Origin: Mesorhizobium sp. CA14
Lineage (GTDB): Bacteria > Pseudomonadota > Alphaproteobacteria > Rhizobiales > Rhizobiaceae
Assembly: GCF_020165195.1 (NCBI RefSeq)
Contig: NZ_JAIUHR010000003.1
Location: 310,001-374,000 of the forward strand
Reading direction: 5' to 3'
DNA: 64,000 nt
Below are positions 8,094 through 16,764 of the stretch, in pieces; the first letter of the stretch is position 1, and the number at the start of each line of letters is the position of its first letter. Made by a program: the position numbers and the translations under genes. A model generated the notes under the pieces. It was not told the origin of the DNA. It made no database searches and saw only the letters and a program-made list of their open reading frames with translations.

Positions 8094-9625
8094 TAGGCGT
8101 TTTCCGTGTTGAGCAGGCGGATCGGCGTCAGGAACAGGATGCGCAGGTCGAACAGCATCGACCAGTTCTCGATGTAATAGAGGTCGTATTCGGTGCGCAT
8201 GCGGATCTTTTCATTGGTGTCCATCTCGCCGCGCCAGCCGTTGATCTGCGCCCATCCGGTGACGCCGGGCTTGACCTTGTGGCGGGCGAAATAGCCGTCG
8301 ACCACTTCGTTGTAGAGCAGGTTATGCGACTGCGCGGCGATGGCATGCGGGCGTGGCCCGACTAGCGACAGCGAACCGAAGAGCGAGTTGAAGAACTGCG
8401 GCAGCTCGTCGATCGACGTCTTGCGGATGAAGCGTCCGACGCGCGTGACACGCGGATCGTTCTTGGTCACCGTCTGCTTGGCGGTTGGATCGGACCGGTC
8501 GGTAAACATCGAGCGGAACTTGTAGACCTCGATGATCTCGTTGTTGAAGCCGTGCCGCTTCTGCTTGAACAGCACGGGACCCTTGCTGTCGAGCTTGATG
8601 GCGATCGCGGTGGCGAGCATCACCGGCGAAAAGAGGATGATGCCGACAAGCGAGAAGACGATGTCGAAGGCGCGCTTGGCGACCGAATCCCAATCGTTGA
8701 TCGGCTTGTCGAAGATGTCGAGCATCGGCACCGAGCCGATATAGGAATAGGCGCGGGGCCTGAACTGCAGCGCATTCGAATGCGCCGAGAGCCGGATGTC
8801 GACCGGCAGAACCCAGAGCTTCTTCAGAAGCTGCAACACGCGCGATTCGGCGGTTAGCGGCAGCGACACGATCAGCATGTCGATGCGCGCGATGCGGGCG
8901 AATTCGATGAGCTCCGAGATCGTACCCAGCTTCGGATAGCCAGCGACGATCGGCGGCGAGCGCTTGTCGTTGCGGTCGTCGAAGATGCCGCAGATGCGGA
9001 TGTCGTTGTAAGGCTGCTTCTCGACCGAACGGATCAACTGCTCGGCCGTCTTGCCGCCGCCGACGATGAGCGCGCGACGCTCCATGCGGCCGTCGCGCGC
9101 CCAGCGCCGGATTAGGCTGGACATTACGAGTCTCAGGCCGAAGATCAGCACGAAGCCGACCACGAACCACGTGCCGAACAACAGGCGCGAATAGTCTTCC
9201 GACGCCTTGATGGCGAAGGCGGTGAGCGCCATCAGCGCGAAGCTGCCGGCCCAGACAAGCAGCACCCGGCCGAAATTGGCGAGGGGGCGCATCAGCGCCG
9301 CGATCTGGTAGCTGTCGGTAACGTCGAGCAGCACCACGGCCAGGAACGATGTCGCCGCCATAGCCAGCGGATATTGCCAGGCCAGATAGGTGAAGAAGCC
9401 GACATAGTAGAAATAGACGCCGAGCCCCGACAGGAAGAGCACTGCGAACTCGACCATGCGCAGCACGCCGCTGACCATGATCGGCGACATGGTATCGCGC
9501 CGGTATTGCGAAGCGACCTGGCGCGCCACATCGTTGATGCCGCCAGGCTTGTCGCCATCGGCGGGAGCATCGTAGTTGCGCACCGCATCCATGGAAAAGC
9601 GGTGCGCGGGGTCGATCTCATTCAT
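8090..9625 (-). CDS. Undecaprenyl-phosphate sugar-1-phosphate transferase (WcaJ/HfsE type)
   Basis: Initiating enzyme of polysaccharide synthesis: transfers a sugar-1-phosphate from a nucleotide sugar to undecaprenyl phosphate at the inner membrane. The 511-aa protein has the long WcaJ-type architecture: four to five N-terminal membrane segments (about 45-170), a CoA_binding_3 / Rossmann-like domain (about 175-310, with ALIVGGGKTAEQLIRSVE), and the C-terminal catalytic domain starting KRAFDIVFSLVGIILFSPVM with KFRSM, DELPQFFN and GPRPHA. The sugar specificity cannot be read from sequence. It sits between a GT4 gene and the polymerase/ligase on the same strand. Confidence 0.92.
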   Translation of the reverse strand: MNEIDPAHRFSMDAVRNYDAPADGDKPGGINDVARQVASQYRRDTMSPIMVSGVLRMVEFAVLFLSGLGVYFYYVGFFTYLAWQYPLAMAATSFLAVVLLDVTDSYQIAALMRPLANFGRVLLVWAGSFALMALTAFAIKASEDYSRLLFGTWFVVGFVLIFGLRLVMSSLIRRWARDGRMERRALIVGGGKTAEQLIRSVEKQPYNDIRICGIFDDRNDKRSPPIVAGYPKLGTISELIEFARIARIDMLIVSLPLTAESRVLQLLKKLWVLPVDIRLSAHSNALQFRPRAYSYIGSVPMLDIFDKPINDWDSVAKRAFDIVFSLVGIILFSPVMLATAIAIKLDSKGPVLFKQKRHGFNNEIIEVYKFRSMFTDRSDPTAKQTVTKNDPRVTRVGRFIRKTSIDELPQFFNSLFGSLSLVGPRPHAIAAQSHNLLYNEVVDGYFARHKVKPGVTGWAQINGWRGEMDTNEKIRMRTEYDLYYIENWSMLFDLRILFLTPIRLLNTENAY

Positions 9626-9724
9626 GGGAACTGTCCGCGAGCTTCGCGCAACTGCATAGCAAAAGAGAGCTAAGAAACCCTTGAAACAACCGGTGGTTTT
9701 GAAGCGGTTGAGCCGGCTGCGTAC

Positions 9725-10855
9725 CTACTTGTTCAGCGCGGCGAAATAGGCCTTCTCGATCTCGGCCGCCATCACATCGGCTCCGAACCGAGCTTTGAGC
9801 TCATTTGTCTGCGGCATGGCCTTCCGATACGCGTCGCGGTCGCCGAACACTGTTTCCATTTTGCCCGCAAGTTGCGAGGGATCCGGCCGGATAAGGGCGG
9901 GGGAGTCTTCGCCGAAGATTTCCGGAATGCCGCCGACCGCGGTCGCGATCATCGGCATGCCGGCGGCCAAAGCCTCGAGCACGATATAGGGCATCGCCTC
10001 CGCGCGGGATGGCACCACGATCAACTCGGCCAGAGCGAAAGCTTGTCTCGCCGGCATGGGCGGCAGGAATCGAACATGGCTCTTCAGGCCGAGTCGCTCC
10101 ACTTGCGCATGGTAGCGCGGCAGGTCGTCGCCGTCGCCGACCATTACGGCGCTCAACGAACGGCCCAACGCGCTGCCGGCCAAAGCCAGGGCATCGATGA
10201 AGATATCCGGACCTTTCAGATCGCGCATCATGCCGATGTATAGAAAATCGGCGGCATTCGCCGCCGTCGCCACCGGTTCGAATTCGGCGGCGCGCAGGCC
10301 GTTGTAAACAAGCGTGTTGGGTATGGGCGGCTCGCCCACTTTGCGGCGATAGGTGTTGCGCTCATAGTCGGAAACGAACAGCAGGCAGTCGGTGAAGCGC
10401 GCCATGAAGCGCTCCAGGCCGAAGAACACCTTTCCCGTCGCCGTCGTTTCGTCATAGTGGAGAGAGCCGCCATGCGGCGAATAGAGGCGGGCAACGCGAA
10501 ACCTTGATACCCGCAACAGTGAGCCGAACAGCCGGGCATAGGCGCCACCCTTGGCGCCGTGCCCGTGCAGCACGTCCGGCCGCAATTCCTTGATGATTCG
10601 ATAGGTGCGCCAGGCCGAGGCGAGATCGCCCGGCCCGACATGGCGCTGCATCGGCGTGCGATGGATGCCGAGCGCGAGGCGGTCCTTCATCGCCTCGAAC
10701 AGCCGCTCCTCATAGTCGCCGCCGGTCGTCGAGTCGCAGACGATTCCCACCGCATGGCCGGCGGCGACCTGCGCCTCGGCCAGGTCGCGCACATGCCGGA
10801 AGATTCCGCCGACAGGTGAGCGAAAGCAGTGGACGATCCTGAGAGTCACCGCCAC
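9725..10855 (-). CDS. Glycosyltransferase family 4
   Basis: GT-B fold glycosyltransferase adding a sugar to the lipid-linked repeat unit on the cytoplasmic face. The N-terminal glycine loop is HCFRSPVGGIFRHVRDLAEA; the C-terminal donor domain carries the E-x7-E motif in PSRAEAMPYIVLEALAAG followed by AVGGIPEI. Length 376 aa is normal for GT4. The GTG at 10855 lies only 10 bases after the stop of the export lipoprotein gene, so the two are co-transcribed. It is the only glycosyltransferase other than the initiating enzyme in this cluster, which implies a simple repeat unit or further transferases elsewhere. Confidence 0.88.
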   Translation of the reverse strand: MAVTLRIVHCFRSPVGGIFRHVRDLAEAQVAAGHAVGIVCDSTTGGDYEERLFEAMKDRLALGIHRTPMQRHVGPGDLASAWRTYRIIKELRPDVLHGHGAKGGAYARLFGSLLRVSRFRVARLYSPHGGSLHYDETTATGKVFFGLERFMARFTDCLLFVSDYERNTYRRKVGEPPIPNTLVYNGLRAAEFEPVATAANAADFLYIGMMRDLKGPDIFIDALALAGSALGRSLSAVMVGDGDDLPRYHAQVERLGLKSHVRFLPPMPARQAFALAELIVVPSRAEAMPYIVLEALAAGMPMIATAVGGIPEIFGEDSPALIRPDPSQLAGKMETVFGDRDAYRKAMPQTNELKARFGADVMAAEIEKAYFAALNK

Positions 10856-10865
10856 GACGGATTTT

Positions 10866-11429
10866 TCAGAACAGGCGTTCGCGGACGTAGACGGTGTCGC
10901 CGGGCAGGAGCGGATCGGATGTCAGCACTCGTCCGGTCATCACCTTGCCGTTGATGTCGCGGGTGATGTCGACGCTCTCTTGATTGGCGCGCGGCGTGAA
11001 GCCGCCGGCGATGGCGACCGCCTTTTGCACGGTGAGTCCCGGCACATAGGAGTACTGGCCGGCAGCGCCCACTTCGCCCATGACGAAGATCGGCCGGTAG
11101 CGGTCGATTTCGACCGAAACGTCAGGATCGCGCAGATAGCCTTGGCGCAGCTTGTCGGCGATCTCTTTTTCCAACTGCTGCGCGGTGTGGCCGCGCGCCG
11201 GCACCGCGCCGACCAGCGGGAAGGAGAGATAGCCGGACTGGTCGACGCTGTATGTGTTGGTCAACCCGTCCTGCTCGAACACCGTGACACGGACGCGATC
11301 GCCGGCGCCGAGTCGATAGGGCTGGTCGAGCACCTCGTGAAAGGCGGCGGGTGTCGGGCGGTAACTCGAGCAACCGGTGAGCAGCGATAGGGCAAGCAAA
11401 GCGCGAAAGAGGGAAGCAGTGCTTTTCAT
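10866..11429 (-). CDS. Polysaccharide export outer-membrane lipoprotein (Wza/HfsD type)
   Basis: Outer-membrane export component. The start at ATG 11429 gives a lipoprotein signal with lipobox LLTGC, followed by the Poly_export domain (YRLGAGDRVRVTVFEQDG) and a SLBB segment (RPIFVMGEVGAAGQYSYVPG). At 187 aa it is the short form lacking the large C-terminal part of E. coli Wza, as is common in alphaproteobacterial GumB/HfsD proteins. A longer frame to 11588 exists but lacks a signal peptide in a sensible position. It leads the minus-strand operon (export, GT4, initiating transferase, ligase) and is divergent from the co-polymerase at 11692. Confidence 0.92.
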   Translation of the reverse strand: MKSTASLFRALLALSLLTGCSSYRPTPAAFHEVLDQPYRLGAGDRVRVTVFEQDGLTNTYSVDQSGYLSFPLVGAVPARGHTAQQLEKEIADKLRQGYLRDPDVSVEIDRYRPIFVMGEVGAAGQYSYVPGLTVQKAVAIAGGFTPRANQESVDITRDINGKVMTGRVLTSDPLLPGDTVYVRERLF

Positions 11430-11691
11430 GACCGGCCAGGAACCTTCATCGCTCTTGCCGCAAGCCGCGGCACAACCCCAGGAAAGTGCGACCGTTATCG
11501 TCCCGTTAGGGTTAATGGGCGGTAAAGGAGCTGGTCCGGGACCGCGCTGATCGGCAAAAAGCCCAATTGTTCTATTGCTTTCGAGCAATCTTCTTTGAGT
11601 GCCCTCTAATAAGCACGCATTTTGATCTTAACGGGTGAGTTACCATAGTTGTTTACGGTCCATCCTCGACTCAAAGTTCGGAGCAGGATGC
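11430..11691. promoter_or_regulatory. Divergent promoter region of the polysaccharide cluster
   Basis: 262 bases between the export lipoprotein (minus) and the co-polymerase (plus), AT-richer than its surroundings toward the right. It contains a perfect inverted repeat ATTGCT-TTCG-AGCAAT at 11574-11589, a candidate operator or hairpin, and GGTTAATGGGCGG near 11514. No promoter hexamers were assigned with confidence. Confidence 0.45.
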
Positions 11692-13932
11692 ATGTCCGTT
11701 CAGTCCGCGGCCGCAGATGTCGATGTCGATCTGAGGCAGCTTTTCGCCAGCCTGGCGCGAAACTGGTTGCGCATTGTTCTGGTGACCCTCGTGGTCACCG
11801 GGCTCGCCTTCGCCTTGGCTTGGCTCGCGACGCCTTATTATAAGGCGACAGCCAAGCTGGAGATTGGCTCGCGCGAATCGGAATACACACGGCCGCCGGG
11901 CACCAACGACGACGAGAAGCCGATTCTCGACGAACAGGGCGTGGCCACCCAGGTCCAGATCATTTCCTCGCCCGACATCCTCAAGCAGGTGGCGACCAAG
12001 CTCAATCTGGACAAGCTGCCGGAGTTCGATGAAACGCTGAAGATGTCGGCGCTCGGGCGCGTGCTCGTTCTTGTCGGCTTGAAAAGCGATCCCTTCGATA
12101 TTCCGCCGGAAGAGCGCGTGCTGAATGCCATGCACGACAAGCTCAATGTCTATGCCGTTGAAAAGACGCGTGCGATCGCCATCGAATTCGCCTCGAAGGA
12201 CCCCAAGCTTGCGGCGGCGATCGCGAATGGCATCGCCGACGCCTATATCGCCTCGAAGAGCGACGCCAAGCTCGAATCGAACGCCGCCGCCACCGACTTC
12301 CTGGCGCCGGAAATCGCTGACCTGCAGAACAAGGTGAAGGACGCCGAGGCCAAGGTCGCGGCCTTCCGAGCCCAGTCCGATCTTCTGATGGGTGGCAACA
12401 ATGCGGTGCTTGCGACTCAGCAACTCGCCGAACTGTCGAGCGAGTTGTCGCGCGTGCGCGCCAGCCGCGCCGCTGCCGAGGCGAGCGCGGAAAGCGTGCG
12501 CCGGGCGCTGCAGAATGGCGGTTCGCTGGACAGCGTGCCGGAAGTCCTGTCCTCGGATCTGATCCAGCGCCTGCGCGAGCGCCAGGTGGAGCTGCGGGCC
12601 AACATTGCCGATCTTTCCACGACCTTGCTCGACAACCATCCGCGCATCCGTGCGCTGAAGTCGCAGCTTGCTGACCTCGACGGCCAGATTCGCAATGAGG
12701 CGCAAAAGATCATCCGGGGGCTGTCGGCTCAGGCCCAGACGGCCAAGGCCCGCGAGGATCAGCTGATCGCGGACGTCAACACGCTGAAAGCCGCCTCGGG
12801 GAGAGCCGGCGAGCAGCAGGTGCAGCTGGACGCCTTGCAGCGCGACGCGAACGTCCAGCGCCAACAGCTTGAATCCTATATGGCAAGTTACAATGCGGTC
12901 GCCTCGCGCAAGGATCGCAGATACTCGCCCGTCGCGGCGAATCTGATCGCGCGAGCCCAGGTGCCGTCCCAGCCCTATTTCCCGAAGATCGGGCCTATCA
13001 CCGGGGCTGCCGCCGCCGCTTCGCTGCTGCTGATGGCGATCGGCACGCTGCTTGGCGAGCTGTTCTCGGGCCGCGCCATGCGTCCCGCCGCCGGCACCCG
13101 TTTCACCGATATCGAGCAGGTGGCGATGCCTGCGGCCAGGGTGGAACCCATGGTCGCCGAGGCACATGATGAGGGTCGGGCTTTTGCGCCTTACGGGGAC
13201 ACCGCGGCAGGACATTCGATCGCGGAAGCGGAACTCCCGAGACCGGCCGAGAGCGAGCCGGCGGAGGATCGCGCAACCGCCATGGAGACCTCCGGACCGA
13301 GCGAACCGATGCCTGAACCAAGGCAATCCAGGCTCGGCGAGATCGATGTCGAAAAGGCTGCGGAGAAGCTGATCGCCTCAGGCGCCGCGCGCGCGATCTT
13401 CGTGTCGCCGGAAGGCGACGAGGCGGCCGCGTCCGCCGTGCTCGTGGCCCGCGAAGTATCCGACGCCGGCCTGCGCGTGTTGCTGCTTGATCTGACCGCG
13501 TCGGGCGCGGCGTCGCGGCCGATGCTGGACTCGAGCCTGTTCCCGGGCATCACCAATCTGCTCGCTTCCGAAGCGCAGTTCAGCGACGTCATCCATCCCG
13601 ATCTCTATTCGGATGCGCATGTCATTCCGGTAGGCACCGCCGATCCGGTCCGCGCCATGCGCGCCGCCGACCGGCTGCCCATCATCATGCAATCGCTGAC
13701 CACGGCCTACGACCTCGTCGTGGTCGAATGCGGCCCGGCCGATGCGCAGGGCATCGGCCGTCTGGTCGGCGACGGCACCGAAGTCTTCTTGTCGATGCTG
13801 GAAGCCGACGACCAGGTGACCCAGGCAGCGGTGAAGCTGATCGAGAACGGCTACCCGAATCTCATGCTGGTGACGCCGATCGGCCATGAACCGCCCGGAA
13901 CGCCTGTGCCGGGCAGGCGGTCGGCCGCCTGA
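11692..13932 (+). CDS. Wzz/Wzc-type polysaccharide co-polymerase with degenerate kinase domain
   Basis: Inner-membrane chain-length/export protein of 746 aa. Residues about 10-110 hold the Wzz domain with membrane segment 1 (NWLRIVLVTLVVTGLAFALA); about 180-410 is a periplasmic coiled coil ending in the GNVR-like region; membrane segment 2 is near residue 440. The C-terminal 190 residues follow the BY-kinase fold (VLLLDLTASG at Walker A', DLVVVECGP at Walker B) but the P-loop reads SPEGDEAAAS, without the GK[S/T] residues, and no tyrosine-rich tail follows. It therefore looks like a co-polymerase fused to a pseudo-kinase, comparable to HfsA plus HfsB. ATG 11692 is behind AGGA. Confidence 0.88.
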   Translation: MSVQSAAADVDVDLRQLFASLARNWLRIVLVTLVVTGLAFALAWLATPYYKATAKLEIGSRESEYTRPPGTNDDEKPILDEQGVATQVQIISSPDILKQVATKLNLDKLPEFDETLKMSALGRVLVLVGLKSDPFDIPPEERVLNAMHDKLNVYAVEKTRAIAIEFASKDPKLAAAIANGIADAYIASKSDAKLESNAAATDFLAPEIADLQNKVKDAEAKVAAFRAQSDLLMGGNNAVLATQQLAELSSELSRVRASRAAAEASAESVRRALQNGGSLDSVPEVLSSDLIQRLRERQVELRANIADLSTTLLDNHPRIRALKSQLADLDGQIRNEAQKIIRGLSAQAQTAKAREDQLIADVNTLKAASGRAGEQQVQLDALQRDANVQRQQLESYMASYNAVASRKDRRYSPVAANLIARAQVPSQPYFPKIGPITGAAAAASLLLMAIGTLLGELFSGRAMRPAAGTRFTDIEQVAMPAARVEPMVAEAHDEGRAFAPYGDTAAGHSIAEAELPRPAESEPAEDRATAMETSGPSEPMPEPRQSRLGEIDVEKAAEKLIASGAARAIFVSPEGDEAAASAVLVAREVSDAGLRVLLLDLTASGAASRPMLDSSLFPGITNLLASEAQFSDVIHPDLYSDAHVIPVGTADPVRAMRAADRLPIIMQSLTTAYDLVVVECGPADAQGIGRLVGDGTEVFLSMLEADDQVTQAAVKLIENGYPNLMLVTPIGHEPPGTPVPGRRSAA

Positions 13933-13984
13933 GGGCAAAAGCGCGACAGTGCTGAAGCCGCGCCGTCCGTTTAAAGCGCGACGA

Positions 13985-15214
13985 TCAGTTATCGTCCTCG
14001 GCGGGAGCGGGCGCCGCCTGTCCGGCAGCCTTGCGGCGCAGCATCTTGGTCAGTTTCCAGATCGTCGGGTTGCTCTTGATGAAGGCCTTGGCGCGCGCGC
14101 CTTGCCGCAGCCCTGTCGCCAGCACCCGGCCCTTCAGCGTCAGCGGCGCAAGCACCTCGAAATGCTGGACTTCGATGTCGCACCAGAGCCGCTTGTAAGG
14201 CTCGTCGCCGACCGAGAAGTCATACACGTCGAAGCCAAGCTCGCAGGCCTGCTGGATGTTGTCGAAGAACAGGAAGTCGCCCGGGCTGGTGAAGGAGAGA
14301 TCGTCCTCGGCAATGGCGCCGAACTCGCAGATCAGCCGCTTGCCGGACCGACTTGAGCCGGTCACAGCGCGCAGCTTGCCCGCCACATCCAGGCCGTGCA
14401 GCAGGAAGGGCGGCTTTTCCTCGGCCAGCGCATCGGCGAACAGCGCCCGGAAGAAGTCGCGTACCTGCCTGTCGCCGAAGACATTGGCGATGCCCATCTT
14501 GGCGAAACGCACTTCCTTCATCTCGAAGAAGGCATCGAGTAGCCTGTCGACCTCTTCGCGAGTGCGGGCCTCGATGCGGCGGAAGGCGCCGACAGCCTCG
14601 AACTTGCGCGTCTGCGAGCGGTGCTTCTTGCGCTTGCGCTTGCCGCTCGCGCGTGACAGCAGCGCGTCGAAACCGCCGTCGAGATCGACCGCGAGAGCGA
14701 GGTTCGGACTTGGGAAGCCGGACAGCGCGGCGAGCGGATTGGCGACGCCGTCAAGGTCGGGCAGCAGCCTTTCCAGTGAGATCAGGTCGATGTCCGGCCG
14801 CTTTCGGGCGATTGCCTCGAACATTGAGTGGATCACAGGGCTGTCGATAGCAGGGAGGAGCCGCGGGTCAGCAGCGGCGAAATTGCCGTTGGCATGCCGA
14901 CCTCCGGCGAAACGGGCAACCTTGAATGGGCCGCGTCGCACGACTTCCAGCGCCAAAGATAGCGCCGGGCGGCCATCGCGGGAGAGCGTCGCGACAACCA
15001 TGTCGGCGCCTGTCACGGCCGCCCAGCTGTTCACCCATGATGCGCTTTGCGCGGGCGCAAACAGCGCCGAGGCGCAGAATTGAATGTAATCGGCAAGGCC
15101 CGCGCCGCCGCTTGCAGCCGCAGTCCACCGATCCTGATCGGCTCGCATCGGGCGCGCGGAAGCTTCGTTGGCCGCGACCCGATTGCCGTCAAATGACGCG
15201 GTGGCGTCAACCAT
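13985..15214 (-). CDS. CelD/HfsK-type GNAT acyltransferase
   Basis: Cytoplasmic protein of 409 aa with two GNAT-like halves, as in the CelD/BcsL (Acetyltransf_6) and HfsK families. The second half has the basic KRKRKKHRSQTRKFEAVG stretch, then LDAFFEMKEVRFAKMG, and the fold core FTSPGDFLFFDNIQQACELG with YDFSVGDEPYKRLW. In Caulobacter the related HfsK is a predicted acyltransferase that modifies holdfast polysaccharide. Given its place between the co-polymerase and the deacetylase, modification of the same polysaccharide is likely. The C-terminal tail is basic and Ala/Pro-rich. Confidence 0.82.
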   Translation of the reverse strand: MVDATASFDGNRVAANEASARPMRADQDRWTAAASGGAGLADYIQFCASALFAPAQSASWVNSWAAVTGADMVVATLSRDGRPALSLALEVVRRGPFKVARFAGGRHANGNFAAADPRLLPAIDSPVIHSMFEAIARKRPDIDLISLERLLPDLDGVANPLAALSGFPSPNLALAVDLDGGFDALLSRASGKRKRKKHRSQTRKFEAVGAFRRIEARTREEVDRLLDAFFEMKEVRFAKMGIANVFGDRQVRDFFRALFADALAEEKPPFLLHGLDVAGKLRAVTGSSRSGKRLICEFGAIAEDDLSFTSPGDFLFFDNIQQACELGFDVYDFSVGDEPYKRLWCDIEVQHFEVLAPLTLKGRVLATGLRQGARAKAFIKSNPTIWKLTKMLRRKAAGQAAPAPAEDDN

Positions 15215-15304
15215 CCCTCAATCCTTAAGACGTATTGGTTGCAACCTGGGGTTCGCATAGGCGAATGTCGTGCTTGAATAAGCCTAGGCGCAAAAGGTGA
15301 AGGA

Positions 15305-16363
15305 ATGATCGACGGGGGCGAGGCAATCCGGAAACTGGCGTTGAACTTTGCCCGCTACTCCGGTCTCGCGCCGTTGGCCCGGCCGTTTTTCGGCGGCATC
15401 GGCGCTATCCTGATGCTGCACCGTGTCACCGCGACACCGGAGAAGCCGAACAGCTTCAATCGGCATCTGAATATCGCTCCCGCCTTCCTCGACAGGCTGA
15501 TCGCGGACATGAAGGGGCGCGGTTATGCCTTTGTTTCCCTTGATGAAGCGATCGAACGCATCAAGCTGGGTGGCAAAGGCGGCCAGTTCGCGACAATCAC
15601 TGCCGACGACGCCTATCGCGACAACATGACCGAGGCGCTTCCGATCCTGGAACAGCACGGCGCGCCGATCACCATTTACGTCGCCCCCGGCCTGATCGAC
15701 GGCGCCGTCGATCTCTGGTGGGACATGATCGAGGACATCGTCGACATCAGTTCGCGCGTGACGCTGACGATGGCTGGCAAGCCGACGGTGATCGATTGCT
15801 CGACACAGGGCCGAAAGATCCAGGCCGTCGCGCGGCTGAACGCCTGGCTGACGTCGGAAGTCCCCGAGGAAGAGCAGGGCGCTACGCTGCGTGAACTGGC
15901 CCGTTCGAACGGCCATGAATTCGGCACAGGCCGCCCGTGCACCTTGATGAATTGGGATGAGCTTCGCACCATGGCCGCCCATCCGCTGGTGACCATCGGC
16001 GCGCACACCGTCAATCATCGGAACTTGAAGCGGCTTTCCGAACCCGATGCGCGGCATGAGATCGGCGACGTCCGCCGCATCCTCAAGGAAAAGCTCGGCG
16101 AGGAGCCGCGTCATCTGGCTTATCCTTACGGCTATGCCAGCGCCGTCAGTTGCCGCGAGGTGGGCTTTGCCCGCGACGCAGGCTATGCCTCGGCGGTGAC
16201 CACGCGGCACGGTGTGCTGCGTGCCGAGCATGCCGGTTTCCTGCACGCGCTGCCGCGCATCTCCGTCAATGGCCGCTATCAGAGCGTGGCGCATATCCGC
16301 ACGATGCTGTCCGGCATCACGACGCCGCTCGCCAATGCGGGCAGGATGGTCGTTACCGTCTAG
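15305..16363 (+). CDS. NodB-type polysaccharide deacetylase
   Basis: Carbohydrate esterase family 4 protein, 352 aa, that would remove N-acetyl groups from a polysaccharide. Motif 1 is TADDAYRDN instead of the usual TFDDGYxD, keeping both aspartates; motif 2 is HTVNH (metal histidines); LAYPYGY fits motif 3. There is no convincing signal peptide, as in HfsH-type deacetylases and several rhizobial EPS deacetylases. ATG 15305 follows AAGGTGAAGGA. It is divergent from the acyltransferase gene, with 90 bases between them, and closes the polysaccharide cluster. Confidence 0.88.
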   Translation: MIDGGEAIRKLALNFARYSGLAPLARPFFGGIGAILMLHRVTATPEKPNSFNRHLNIAPAFLDRLIADMKGRGYAFVSLDEAIERIKLGGKGGQFATITADDAYRDNMTEALPILEQHGAPITIYVAPGLIDGAVDLWWDMIEDIVDISSRVTLTMAGKPTVIDCSTQGRKIQAVARLNAWLTSEVPEEEQGATLRELARSNGHEFGTGRPCTLMNWDELRTMAAHPLVTIGAHTVNHRNLKRLSEPDARHEIGDVRRILKEKLGEEPRHLAYPYGYASAVSCREVGFARDAGYASAVTTRHGVLRAEHAGFLHALPRISVNGRYQSVAHIRTMLSGITTPLANAGRMVVTV

Positions 16364-16397
16364 GCCTGCCTCGCGCTTGCCTGACGCCTGTGAGGGG

Positions 16398-16613
16398 TCA
16401 GCCCTTCGGGTGCGGCTCGATGATCAGCCATTTGATGATGGCCATGGCCGGCAGAACCCAGAGAAAGCCGCTGAGCAGGAAGAACAGCAGATGCGCCGTA
16501 GGCCCGTATTCGGCAAGCTTGGTGACCGCGATGGCGGAGGCGATCAGCGCGTAGATGACGACCAGCGCCACCAGCAATATGGTACCGATCAGCTTTTTCA
16601 GGCGAATGGGCAT
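16398..16613 (-). CDS. DUF2842 small membrane protein
   Basis: A 71-aa protein with two hydrophobic segments (about 8-30 and 42-62) and the conserved layout of the alphaproteobacterial DUF2842 family: basic start MPIRLKKLIGTILLVALVVI, LLFFLLSGFLWVLPAM and the cytoplasmic end IKWLIIEPHP. Its function is unknown. It is frequently found beside the heme A synthase gene, as here, where it is divergent from ctaA with about 150 bases between. A longer frame to 16784 lacks support. Confidence 0.82.
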   Translation of the reverse strand: MPIRLKKLIGTILLVALVVIYALIASAIAVTKLAEYGPTAHLLFFLLSGFLWVLPAMAIIKWLIIEPHPKG

Positions 16614-16764
16614 GTCGCGGTTCCGTTGACCCGCCCCGCTTAGGCCGAATGACGAGAGCGCGCAACCGTCGCGGCCCGGCGCGACGGCGTGCCGCGCTGT
16701 CCAGTCTTGCCAGTTGAGCGGCCTTGGTCCACCAATCGCGCGTTTCAACCGCCGGGAGAGCGAA

